The translations under genes were made by a program, and so were the position numbers. Positions 18,335-27,020 of a DNA stretch of 64,000 nucleotides are shown here, in pieces; within the stretch, counting starts at the first letter, position 1; every line of letters begins with the position of its first letter. The notes under the pieces were generated by a model. That model did not search any database and was not told the DNA's origin. It worked only from the letters and a program-made list of their open reading frames with translations. Source of the DNA: Acidobacteria bacterium AB60 (GTDB lineage Bacteria > Acidobacteriota > Terriglobia > Terriglobales > Acidobacteriaceae); NCBI GenBank assembly GCA_008682415.1, contig VANK01000007.1, positions 124,001 through 188,000 on the forward strand, read 5' to 3'.

Positions 18335-20688
18335 CAGCGGAAGCGCTGATAGCGCGGGATGCCTTGCGCGCGGCTGGGTGGAATCTGCACCTGGATCTGG
18401 AACGCATTGCCCGTCCGCGGATCACGCCAGTAGGTGGGGGTGGTGAAGCGGGAGGATCCCGTGGCCGCTACCATCGAATTCGCGATGTCGGCCATCGTAA
18501 GCCCAAATTGGCCGGCATACTCCCGATTAACATTCACCTCGACGGTGGGAAACTTCTGCTGCTGAACCACGGAGATGTCACGAAGAAACGCCAGCTTGTG
18601 CAATTCCGCTTCGATTTTTGCGAGGTAGGCATAGTTCTGGTCGAGATCCACCCCCTGCACGTCGATCTGCACCGGAGTGGGGGAACCGAAACTCATGACC
18701 TGCGCGATGATGTCGCCAGCCTCAAAGGAAAGCTGGAACTGGGGCATCTCTCGCGCGAATGCGGCGCGCAAGTCTTCGCGTAAGCGCTCGTCCTTCGGGT
18801 GTGATCTGCGAAGCTGCACCTGCATGAGAACCTCTTCCGGCCCGCTCGTGAAGAGGTGAATCAGGTTGACTGGATAGCTGGAGGGCTGGACGCCAACATA
18901 GTCCGTCGTGATTTCCAGGTTCTGGTGACCGACGGTGCGGCGGACCAGATCGAGGGCCCGAATCGCCAGCGGTTCGGTTTGCTCGATGCGGGTGCCGATA
19001 GGAGCTTTGAGGCGAACGCGTAGAACGGGACCGTCCGGATCCGGGAATATTTCTGTGCCAAGGTGGGGTACTACGAGGGCAAGAACCACTATGGCTGTAA
19101 CGAAGTAGCCGAGAACGAATCCCCAGCGACGTCCTTCGAGATACTGGAGGTATTGCTCATAGCGCGCATGGATCTTGCCAAAGAATCCGTGGGTCTGCTC
19201 CCGTCCATGGGCTTCTTTCATGATCCAGATTGCAAACACCGGGACCAGGCTGCTCGACAACAGATAAGAGGCGATCATGGCGAAGCCCACGGCGAGCGAG
19301 AGCGGCACGAACAGTTGACGTCCGACTCCGCGCATAAAGAACGACGGCACAAAGACCGCGAGGACGCACAACATCGACAGGAGGCGCGCGATGACGGTTC
19401 GCCTGCAGGCTTCTACGACTGCCTGCGCGCGGGAAGTGCCTGGAAGCAATTGCGTGTGGATGTTCTCTACTTCTACGGTTGCTTCATCGACCAGCACGCC
19501 GACCGCGAGCGCCAGACCGCCCAAGGTCATGATGTTGATGGTCTGACCGGCGGACCACAGCCCCAGCACTGCCGTTGCCAGTGCAAACGGGATATTGGCG
19601 ACCACGATGATTGCCCCGCGCCAGTCGCGAAGAAAGATGAGGACAACCACGCCGGTGAGTACTGCGCCAAGGAGAGCTTCGCGGACCAGGCTGCTGATGG
19701 CATTCGAGACGTAGGGGGACTGATCAAAGGCGAGCTGAATATCGACGTCGTCCGGCACGGCCTTCTTGAATGAAGGGATGGCTGCCTTTACGGCTCTTAT
19801 GACCGCCAAGGTGGAGGCATCGGCGCGTTTCGTGACCGGAATGTAGACGGTCCGGTGACCATCTACGTGCGCATAGGCGGTGACGATATCGGTTCCGTTC
19901 TCTACCGAGCCGATGTCACGCAGGTACACGCTGGTTCCGGAAGCCGGGTGTACGGGAGCATTCATCAGGTCGCTCAACTCCGGGCCCAGCGTTCCGTTGG
20001 TGCGTACGATGCGATTGAGCGTTCCATCGTATAGATTTCCTGACGGCGTGACGACCGAGCTGCTTGCCACGGCTGCAATCGCTTGCTCGGGGGAGATGTG
20101 ATACTGCTTCAGCTTATCGGGATCGAGATTTACAACGATAGTCCGCTGATTTCCGCCAAAGGGGGGCGGCGCAGAGACTCCGGGCAAGGTGGCGAAGAGC
20201 GGCCGTACCTGATTGAGGGCATAGTTCTGCAGCTCGCCTTGGGTGTGATTGCCGCTGGAAAACAGCAGCAGTCCCACGGCCACGCTTCCCGGGTCGAAGC
20301 GCGTGATGAAGGGCGGCACCGTGCCGGGCGGCATGAACGCGTGGGCCCGGTTCACATAGCCGACGGTCTCGGCCATTGCCTGCTGCATGTTGGTGCCTTC
20401 GCGGAAGGTGAGCTTGAGCAGCGAGGCGCCCTGAATGCTTTTGCTGTCGACGGACTGAATACCCGTGATGTAGAGGAAATGGTACTCGTAGTAGTAGGTG
20501 ATGAATCCTTCCATTTGCGCGGGCGTCATGCCTCCATAAGGCTGCGCCACATAGATGACGGGATTGCCGATCTCGGGAAAGATGTCCGCGCGCATCCGGC
20601 TTACGGCCATGATGAAGCCGGCCACGACGGCAATGAGGGCCACAATGACCGAGAGCGGATGACTGAGGGCTGAGAGGACGAGACGCAT
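18334..20688 (-). pseudogene. RND efflux permease, N-terminal 3/4, frameshifted
   Basis: 784 codons from the ATG at 20688 (MRLVLSALSHPLS), 17 bp after the TolC-like stop; the open frame runs further upstream but overlaps that gene. It shows TM1, the porter domains, TM2-TM7 with the TM4 proton-relay motif GVLVDEATVEVENI, and the second porter domain, then stops just after IQVQIPPSRAQGIP. With the 262-residue second part it totals about 1046 residues, the normal RND length. RND pumps exchange protons for drugs or metabolites; only an intact or reassembled protein would transport. Listed as broken because of the frame change. Confidence 0.8.
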
Positions 20689-20705
20689 TGAACGGAATCC
20701 TCGAT

Positions 20706-22151
20706 CTACCTGGGAACTGCCTGCAGGAATGGCCGGAGATCGCCGCGAGCGGCATTGAGTTGAAGGAGGGCGCGCCACACGCTCAGTCGGGCGATGGAAT
20801 TATCGACTTCCGCCTGCACGAGCAGCCGCTGTGCCTGGGCGAGATCGTCGATGGGTGTCAATCCGGCCTGATAGCGCGCCTTTGCCTGATCGAATGCCAT
20901 GCGCGCAGACTTCAATTCGATCGGGGTGTTGTTCGCGACCTCTCGGGCTGCAGTGAGCGCGGCCGTGGCTTTTGCGAAGCGTTCATTCAGTTCTTTGTCA
21001 ATCAATTGCTGGCGGGCCTGTTCGGCGCGCATCGTTGCACTCTGGGCTGATGCCTCTGCGTGGATGCGAGCGAAGTCCAGGAAGGAGAAGTTGACGTTGA
21101 AACCCGCAGCGTAGTTCTGGATATTAGGAGTGAGGCCATTCCAGCCGGGGAGGCGGCGCCCATCGGTTTCGGCGCCGGTGCCGCGAGAAGATGCAGCCCC
21201 CTCGAGAGTGAACTGCGGCACCCACGTCCGCTGCAGCGCGTGCAGATGGGCGGCAGACTCTGCCACCGCCGCCCTTTGTTCTTCCATCAGAGGATGCGCG
21301 GCAGTATTGAACTCAGGCTCCTCCTCCGGGGGAGGGAGCTGGGTGAGCAATGGTTTGGAGTCGAGGTTGAGATTCGCAGGAGCGGATGAGAGGAACTTGA
21401 CCAAGGTGGCCTTGCTTTCATCGTCGGCCTGACGTGCATACACAAGTTGGTTCCTAGCCATCGCCAGTTCCGCCTCGATTCGCGATTCGTCGGCACCTGG
21501 CCGCAACTGAGCCGCGGCCAGAGCGTGAATCGTTTTGAGGAGCGTGTTCCAATTCTCTACTGCGGCGGAGGCAGCCCGGACGGTTTCCTGGGCGGCAACG
21601 TGGGAGAGAAAAGCGTCTGCGGCGGCCGCGCCCGCTTCCAATTGGCTGTCCGACAAGGCGGCATCAGCCTTATCTTTGGCCGCGCGGCTTGCCTGTACGT
21701 CTGCGTGACGCAGCCCGAAGTCAAACGGCTGCCAACTCACCAGCACTCCGGCCGCGCTTCCCCACACAGAACCGCCATTGTTGCTGCCAATCACCGGGCC
21801 AGACATGGGCGGAATCGTGCTCTGAGGCAGGAGAGTGCCGAAGACATTGTTTCGAGTGGCCCGATTGGCCTGGAGCAGGGCGTCTATGCGCGGAAGATAC
21901 GCAGTTCTCGCCCGACGGATGTCCGCGATCGTTGCGTTCAATTCTTCTTGAGAAAGATGAATCTGCGGATAATCGCGCTCTGCGGATTGAACCACATCGT
22001 CAAGAGAGATGCCCTCACCCTGAGGTCCTGAGTTAGGAAGCGAGTTGGATTGGGCAGCCGCCAAGCCCACGCAAGAAGCCACCAGCAGCGAGCCAATGCG
22101 AATAGGAAGTTTTTGACGCCTCGTTCCTGCCGACCGTACTTGGGACGTCAC
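20706..22151 (-). CDS. TolC-family outer-membrane efflux protein
   Basis: 481 residues from a GTG at 22151 with GGAGG 5 bp upstream; an earlier in-frame ATG lacks such a site. The N-terminus (residues 1-34, LPIRIGSLLVASCVGLAAAQS) is a signal peptide. The sequence has two repeats of long Ala/Gln/Glu-rich helices with the typical ARTAYLPRIDALLQAN and ARYQAGLTPIDDLAQAQRLLVQAEVD stretches. It forms the outer-membrane channel of the tripartite pump and is the first gene of the operon TolC-RND-adaptor. A symmetric operator-like repeat lies about 60 bp upstream (22212-22230). Confidence 0.93.
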   Translation of the reverse strand: MTSQVRSAGTRRQKLPIRIGSLLVASCVGLAAAQSNSLPNSGPQGEGISLDDVVQSAERDYPQIHLSQEELNATIADIRRARTAYLPRIDALLQANRATRNNVFGTLLPQSTIPPMSGPVIGSNNGGSVWGSAAGVLVSWQPFDFGLRHADVQASRAAKDKADAALSDSQLEAGAAAADAFLSHVAAQETVRAASAAVENWNTLLKTIHALAAAQLRPGADESRIEAELAMARNQLVYARQADDESKATLVKFLSSAPANLNLDSKPLLTQLPPPEEEPEFNTAAHPLMEEQRAAVAESAAHLHALQRTWVPQFTLEGAASSRGTGAETDGRRLPGWNGLTPNIQNYAAGFNVNFSFLDFARIHAEASAQSATMRAEQARQQLIDKELNERFAKATAALTAAREVANNTPIELKSARMAFDQAKARYQAGLTPIDDLAQAQRLLVQAEVDNSIARLSVWRALLQLNAARGDLRPFLQAVPR

Positions 22152-22211
22152 GTGACCTCCAGCCTGAGGACCACCATCCGGCAGCGCTGAAACAGGCTCA
22201 GCAACCCTTGC

Positions 22212-22230
22212 ACAACTATCACATAGTTGT
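22212..22230. promoter_or_regulatory. Inverted repeat upstream of the TolC-RND operon
   Basis: ACAACTAT and ATAGTTGT are perfect 8-bp arms around a CAC spacer, about 60 bp upstream of the TolC-like GTG start. Arm length, AT-richness and position fit an operator for a MarR- or TetR-type repressor of the efflux operon. No regulator gene is adjacent, so the partner is unknown. Confidence 0.55.
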
Positions 22231-22274
22231 AACATCCGCGGCCGTTAGTAATTGAAAGGATGGGGTCACCCAGC

Positions 22275-22784
22275 TCAAGGGGCCTGCTTCTGACCCTTTC
22301 CACGGCTGTCTTCGATCCAGTGAACTCCGCCATCTTCCGAGTGTTCCTGCAAGTCGGTGTAGATTCCTTGATGCCGGAAGTCTGTCGTACCGCGAATCAA
22401 GTAGGACTTCCCGTCCTGTGTGAAGGTTCCGTGAATCGTCCAAACTCCATTCAGTACGGTAGCTGTCTGGATGACAGGCTCTCTGGAAGTCCCGAGCGAG
22501 ACTATTCTGTAGATTGCCGCATTGGAGTCGTAGTTGATGATCAAAAGGGATCTTTGCTGGTCATTGATGAACTGATCGCAGACCACGAATTCCTTTTCCT
22601 GGGACCAATTGCAGACCGTTTCGGCGTGCCAGTCACCAGGATTGCCGTGGGTAACCCAGTGGCCGATCCAGACTCCCAACTCGGCCTTCGCAGCTGCCGC
22701 GTTGGAAGCGTCGGTGAGTAGGGCATGCGCCGCGCCTGGCAATATGGCCAAGAAAAGTGCGCTGGTGATCCACTTCAATGGCAT
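22275..22784 (-). CDS. Secreted hypothetical protein (possible DUF1579-like barrel)
   Basis: 169 residues. Residues 1-22 (KWITSALFLAILPGAAHA) are a signal peptide. The mature part alternates short beta strands (GVWIGHWVTHGN, FVVCDQFINDQ, GVWTIHGTFTQDG, GVHWIEDSR), reminiscent of DUF1579-type small beta barrels, but I cannot confirm a family. It ends 44 bp from the operator upstream of the efflux operon and is on the same strand. No catalytic residues are evident. Confidence 0.65.
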   Translation of the reverse strand: MPLKWITSALFLAILPGAAHALLTDASNAAAAKAELGVWIGHWVTHGNPGDWHAETVCNWSQEKEFVVCDQFINDQQRSLLIINYDSNAAIYRIVSLGTSREPVIQTATVLNGVWTIHGTFTQDGKSYLIRGTTDFRHQGIYTDLQEHSEDGGVHWIEDSRGKGQKQAP

Positions 22785-22863
22785 GTTGGGAGTGCCTCGG
22801 ACTGTGATGTAGTGGAGTTAGTTCTTCACTTATGGGGTTGCGCCGGCCCATCGCAGGGAGGGG

Positions 22864-23010
22864 GCCGTTGCGGCGGACAGGGCTACTGGTAGAGAGGCGC
22901 TCATCACCATGTTCTTGATCCATCTTCGGGTCAGCTTAGACGTGCCCGGAGTGGAGAAGGGGCGCTTCATTTTCGCCGATCCAGCGAGGGAGAGTCCCTT
23001 GCGACCAGTG
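22864..23010 (-). pseudogene. Remnant of a duplicated alpha/beta hydrolase
   Basis: This stretch is clearly homologous to 23605-23750 inside the intact hydrolase gene on the same strand. Shared blocks include GAGGCGCTCATCA, TTGATCCATCT and CGCCGATCCAGCGAGGGA. Gaps and substitutions destroy the frame, so only a fragment of the lid and mid-domain (around the RWIGENE region) survives. It lies between the secreted hypothetical and the DUF1330 gene. Confidence 0.75.
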
Positions 23011-23012
23011 CC

Positions 23013-23357
23013 CTAGCTTAAGACATCCAGCGCCCGATGACCCGGCGGCACCGTATTTACCAGAATCACGTCGCCCTGAGAGTTGTCCGTGCGAAGCGGA
23101 CGAATGGCTTGATATGCTGCTGAGTTGTACCAGCCTCGTGCCTTGTGGCCATCTGGAAACTCAATAATCACGAGATCCCCCGACCAGCTTCCTTCCAATG
23201 TCTCAATTGCGCTGCCATGTACCAAGTATCGTCCCCCGAATGGCTTCAAGGTCTCCTCGATCCTCGTGAGATATTCGACGATCGAAGGACCTAGTTTAAT
23301 GTCCCTCAATTCTGCAATTGCCAAAGTTCGCATGTAAAGGTCTCCGTCCTCTGCCAT
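23013..23357 (-). CDS. DUF1330 family protein
   Basis: 114 residues from the ATG at 23357, 22 bp after the hydrolase stop; the longer open frame would overlap that gene. The pattern matches the DUF1330 dimeric alpha+beta-barrel (ferredoxin-like) family: YLTRIEETLKPFGGRYLVHG, LEGSWSGDLVIIEFPD, and ARGWYNSAAYQAIRPLR near residue 78. Biochemical function is not established for the family. Probably cotranscribed with the upstream hydrolase. Confidence 0.83.
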   Translation of the reverse strand: MAEDGDLYMRTLAIAELRDIKLGPSIVEYLTRIEETLKPFGGRYLVHGSAIETLEGSWSGDLVIIEFPDGHKARGWYNSAAYQAIRPLRTDNSQGDVILVNTVPPGHRALDVLS

Positions 23358-23379
23358 TGAAGCGGTGTCTGTACTTTCC

Positions 23380-24309
23380 TCACGACTCGATAAACGCGAG
23401 CAGATCATTCAGAAATGATTTCTGATGCGTCAGGATGATCGCATGAGGTGCGTTGTGATAAACGATCAACTTCGAATTCGGAATGAGCCTCGCAGTACGA
23501 GCGCCGGTCATCGCGAGAGGTGCGCTAGCATCTTTGTCTCCATGAACGATCAACGTGGGACAGGTAATTTTCGCCAGGTCGGACCGGACATCCGCCGTCG
23601 AGGTGGCCGCTGCGGTCGCCAGGGCTACCGGTATCGAGGCGCTCATCATCATGTTTTTGATCCATCTCCGGGTCTCTTGTGAGGTGTCGGGAGTGAAGAA
23701 GGGCTCTTCATTTTCGCCGATCCAGCGAGGGAAATCCCGTGCGATCAATTCATGTTGTGCCTCAATTGCTTCTTTAGGCCATCCCTCGGGATTGTCCTCT
23801 GTTTTGACCGAGGACGGCGTTGTCGGCGCCACTAGCACAAGTCGCGCAATACGATTTGCTCCGCGGGTAGCTAAATAGTGAGTTGCTTCGAAAGCTCCCA
23901 TGGAGTGGGCCACCAGCACAGCGTCTCGGAGGTCGAGTTCATCCATGATCATCGACAGGTCATCGACCATGGTATCCAAGTCGTAGCCGGTGCGCGGAGC
24001 TTCCGAACGGCCGTAGCCTCGGCGGTCGGGAGCGACGCAGCGGAACCCTCGCTTTGTTAGCGTCGCCATGTGTCCACCCCAAACATTTGATTGAAAAGTC
24101 CAGGCGCTTAGGAATATGAGCGGACGACCCGATCCCCAGTCCTGCACATAAAGTCTCGTTCCATCCCGTGCCAGCACAAAGGGGTGCCGGCTGGCAACCT
24201 TGGGATTATTGAGATGTTCGGTTTGGGGGAGAATAGAAGGCGTCGCAAGAAGCGCTCCAGCGCTCAATATGGCGCTTTGCATGATTTGGCGGCGAGCTAG
24301 TTTTGGCAT
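23380..24309 (-). CDS. Exported alpha/beta hydrolase (non-heme peroxidase/epoxide hydrolase type)
   Basis: 309 residues from the ATG at 24309, with GGAGG 13 bp upstream. The N-terminus LARRQIMQSAILSAGALLA has a twin-arginine-like pair before a hydrophobic stretch, suggesting Tat export. The hydrolase core shows DRRGYGRSEAP, the nucleophile elbow AHSMGAFEA, the acid in VHGDKDASAPL and the final histidine in YHNAPHAIILTH, like chloroperoxidase-type perhydrolases. It is divergent from an XRE-family regulator across a region containing a 7-bp-arm inverted repeat. A degenerate copy lies at 22864-23010. Confidence 0.87.
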   Translation of the reverse strand: MPKLARRQIMQSAILSAGALLATPSILPQTEHLNNPKVASRHPFVLARDGTRLYVQDWGSGRPLIFLSAWTFQSNVWGGHMATLTKRGFRCVAPDRRGYGRSEAPRTGYDLDTMVDDLSMIMDELDLRDAVLVAHSMGAFEATHYLATRGANRIARLVLVAPTTPSSVKTEDNPEGWPKEAIEAQHELIARDFPRWIGENEEPFFTPDTSQETRRWIKNMMMSASIPVALATAAATSTADVRSDLAKITCPTLIVHGDKDASAPLAMTGARTARLIPNSKLIVYHNAPHAIILTHQKSFLNDLLAFIES

Positions 24310-24376
24310 GAAGAAGGATTTTCCTCCGGCGTGAATTCGATTCGCCTCCATCGTGAGATAGAAATCGGGAACAGGG

Positions 24377-24397
24377 CAATTACGTGAGAGGTAATTG
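24377..24397. promoter_or_regulatory. Inverted repeat between hydrolase and XRE regulator
   Basis: CAATTAC and GTAATTG are perfect arms around the 7-bp spacer GTGAGAG, in the divergent promoter region between the hydrolase (24309) and the regulator (24431). It is a good candidate operator for the XRE/MmyB-like protein. Confidence 0.5.
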
Positions 24398-24430
24398 AAC
24401 TTGATCGGACGAACCCGTAACGTGGGTGAT

Positions 24431-25225
24431 ATGGCAACCGCTATCCACACCGTCGGCACCATGGTTCGGTCCTGGCGGGAACTCAGGCGCTTCAGCCAAC
24501 TCGAGCTCGCCCTCGAGGCCGAGGTCTCGCAGAGGCATCTCAGCTTCATTGAAAGCGGCCGATCAGTTCCCTCCCGGGAGATGGTGTTGCACCTGGCGGA
24601 ACGCCTGGAGGTGCCCTTCCGAGAGCGCAATGCGATGCTTTTGGCGGCGGGCTATTCCCCGGTATACGGCGACAGGCGCTTCGACGATCCCTCGCTGCGG
24701 CAGGCGAAGTCGGCCCTCGAAGTTCTGCTAAGGGCGCACGAACCCTATCCCGCTCTCGTCGTGGATCGGCACTGGAATATCATCGAGGCCAATCGCGCTC
24801 TGGAACCCATGCTGGAAGGAGTCGATCCCGCGCTACTCACCTCTCCCGCAAACGCCCTCCGCATCAGTCTTCACCCGGGCGGTCTCGCTCCGAGGATTAT
24901 GAATCTCGGTGAATGGCGTCAGCACCTGCTGGATCGATTGCGGCGTCAATTCCGCATCTCGCGGGATCCGGCGCTGGACGAACTCCAGAAAGAGCTGAGC
25001 GCGTATCCTTGTCCTTCAAGCGAGCAGCCGGGCCAGTCTGCCAGCCCGCTGGCCCATGAAGTCGCCATTCCGCTGCGGCTCAAAACCTCTCGCGGAGTGC
25101 TCTCCTTCCTGAGTACTGTTACTGTCTTCGGGACTCCGGTTGAAATCACGCTTTCGGAGGTGACGCTGGAAGCGTTTTATCCCGCCGATCAAGAGACCGC
25201 GGGGCGTCTGGGAATCAGGAAGTAA
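24431..25225 (+). CDS. XRE-family regulator with MmyB-like ligand domain
   Basis: 264 residues from the ATG at 24431; an in-frame TTG at 24395 overlaps a palindrome and is less likely. The N-terminal helix-turn-helix is RSWRELRRFSQLELALEAEVSQRHLSFIESGRSVPSREM (about residues 11-50). The C-terminal part has the MmyB-like domain pattern with PALVVDRHWNIIEANRA, WRQHLLDRLRRQ and LEAFYPADQET. The latter domain is thought to bind a fatty acid or similar ligand. Divergence from the hydrolase and DUF1330 genes suggests it controls them. Confidence 0.9.
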   Translation: MATAIHTVGTMVRSWRELRRFSQLELALEAEVSQRHLSFIESGRSVPSREMVLHLAERLEVPFRERNAMLLAAGYSPVYGDRRFDDPSLRQAKSALEVLLRAHEPYPALVVDRHWNIIEANRALEPMLEGVDPALLTSPANALRISLHPGGLAPRIMNLGEWRQHLLDRLRRQFRISRDPALDELQKELSAYPCPSSEQPGQSASPLAHEVAIPLRLKTSRGVLSFLSTVTVFGTPVEITLSEVTLEAFYPADQETAGRLGIRK

Positions 25226-25325
25226 ATCCGCAGTACGCGCCAAGGCGCCTCAGCGTCGGCGTTTCCTCACCGGCAGGGGCTGGTTTCCTTCCATGAAGTG
25301 CGGGGCCGGAGAACCGCATCACTGC

Positions 25326-26630
25326 TCACCACGCGTAGCTGGCCACGACGTCCGTCGCAATCGGAACCTGGTTCTTCACCGTAGTATGAAGCACGATTTC
25401 GATGTTCTTGCTCTCCCAGCCCTTGGGGAGAGTGGCAGCAACCTTCGCTACCGATTGCGGATTGGTGATGAAGTCGCCGGCGCCGCGCGTTCCTGCATAC
25501 CCCACGCCGCCCATTAACATCACAACCTTGCCGTTCCATGGGTTCAGGACACGCGCCACGATTGCGTATGTTTCCGACCGATCGGCGTTCGCGGTCCATT
25601 GCTTCTGAGGCGCGAAGCGGTCCACGATGCTGCTATGGCCCTGGAAGCCATAGCGGAGATTCTCCGTCGTTGTGAGGGTCCAGATGTTGTTATGCGCGCC
25701 GATCAGGATGGTCGGGTTTTGGCGTAGGTCTCCGTAAGTCACGTCGTTCACAAACCGCAGATCGAGCTTGATATGTCGTTGCGCCAGGACGTATTCGATA
25801 TCCGAGAGCGCTCCTACGTCGCCAATGGTGAGATACGTGTTGACGGCGGGATTCAGGTACTTGCGATCAATCTCTTCGCCGGGAGCGAGCGGCACGTAAG
25901 AGTGGAGACCCATCTCCTCAAATCGCGTCTTGGGATGATTCTTGTAGTATTCATCCTCTCCCGCGTTCGAGAGCTCATACAGAGGATTGCTTCCCACGCC
26001 GATCAAGACGGTATTGGAGTTGGTCAGGATTGGCGACCAGAACTTCTCGAAGGCTCGCTCCTCCGGAGAGGGCATATAGCGCAGAAGGGCAATCGCAAGG
26101 ACCGCTGCAGCGACGGCCGCCAGCAGCCACCACTGGCGCCTCGCGGATGTCGCCGAAGACGATCTGGTTGGCGCTATGAGCGGCTCCGCCAAGGCTGGCG
26201 TCGGGGAAGCCTCCCGCGGAATCTCTGCCGGAAGCGCGGGGACTGGCTGACAGGAGCTCTCAAAGACCGCCCGAAATGAGCCGGACGGAATATTGATGAG
26301 CACCGTTTCATTGCGGGCTCCCTGGTAATACAGGGCGAGCCGCTTCCTCACCTCAGCCACACGCAACCGGACAATCGGATCGCTGTTCGTGTCGTAATCG
26401 GGTGGTCTTTCGAAGAGGCTGGCGCCAATATTTCGTTCCTTCAAGGTGTCGCCCCGGCCGGCGAGCGTCTCCAGCACGAGGAACTTGAGCACCTTTTGCG
26501 TCTGCAGGCTTGCCCGGAAGGGCGGACTTTGCAGAATCGTCGAAAGCGTTTTCCGCACCTCCGCAGGAGTGACGGAACTCGACCCATCGTGTGTCTCGGA
26601 GAACTCCTTTCTTTTGGCTGTTTGGCTCAA
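25326..26630 (-). CDS. Membrane-anchored regulator-like protein, acidobacterial type
   Basis: 434 residues. Residues about 20-120 match a domain often seen in Acidobacteria, with an ILQSPPFRASLQTQKVLKF segment, LKERNIGASLFERPPDYDTN, DPIVRLRVAEVRKRLALYY and INIPSGSFRAVF; its winged-helix-like nature is from memory of the family, not provable here. A single transmembrane helix (WWLLAAVAAAVLAIALL, about 168-184) separates it from a periplasmic C-terminal domain. Topology resembles CadC-like one-component sensors. It is divergent from the TonB receptor, the usual pairing in Terriglobia. Confidence 0.75.
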   Translation of the reverse strand: MSQTAKRKEFSETHDGSSSVTPAEVRKTLSTILQSPPFRASLQTQKVLKFLVLETLAGRGDTLKERNIGASLFERPPDYDTNSDPIVRLRVAEVRKRLALYYQGARNETVLINIPSGSFRAVFESSCQPVPALPAEIPREASPTPALAEPLIAPTRSSSATSARRQWWLLAAVAAAVLAIALLRYMPSPEERAFEKFWSPILTNSNTVLIGVGSNPLYELSNAGEDEYYKNHPKTRFEEMGLHSYVPLAPGEEIDRKYLNPAVNTYLTIGDVGALSDIEYVLAQRHIKLDLRFVNDVTYGDLRQNPTILIGAHNNIWTLTTTENLRYGFQGHSSIVDRFAPQKQWTANADRSETYAIVARVLNPWNGKVVMLMGGVGYAGTRGAGDFITNPQSVAKVAATLPKGWESKNIEIVLHTTVKNQVPIATDVVASYAW

Positions 26631-27020
26631 AGGCGACTCCGGGGAAGAAGGGGTTCTCAGACGTACTGAGCGTCGTTCGGACAGTACTGTACCCCTCTAC
26701 CTAAAGAATTGACAAGCGCAAACTTAAGACCTGCCGACCTGAACCCTACCCGACGGAACGTTGCTTTGCCTCTCCCGCGAGCGTTTCCTTGCGTCTGCAA
26801 GCCGGGCTGCATCTCGTTCGAGCTCCTGGACGGGAGCTCTCTTTGCCGATTCGGGTTGGGAGTTCCTTTCCGTGGCAGAGTCAGGACCGGAAGAAGGTCA
26901 ACTGTAGTGGTAGAGGACGATCTGGAGGTCGACCCTGTGAATCATCGTGGAGTTCCTGCAAACGCAAATCGACACAGCCCTTCCATTCTCCTTCCGCAGG
27001 CACCCGGGTTTCAGCCCGCC
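26631..27020. other. Divergent promoter region between regulator and TonB receptor
   Basis: 390 bp. It contains the perfect 10-bp palindrome ACAGTACTGT at 26681-26690, close to the regulator start. The receptor frame is open through most of this stretch, but its translation (Pro/Arg/Ser-rich, no homology to receptors) precedes the obvious signal peptide and looks non-coding. Confidence 0.55.

Noticed and set aside
26681-26690. ACAGTACTGT palindrome as regulator operator
   Set aside because: Only 10 bp, and the flanks break the symmetry; noted in the intergenic entry but too short to call alone.
26709-27020. N-terminal extension of the TonB receptor frame from a TTG
   Set aside because: The translation has no homology to receptors and comes before a clear signal peptide; the ATG at 27021 is preferred.
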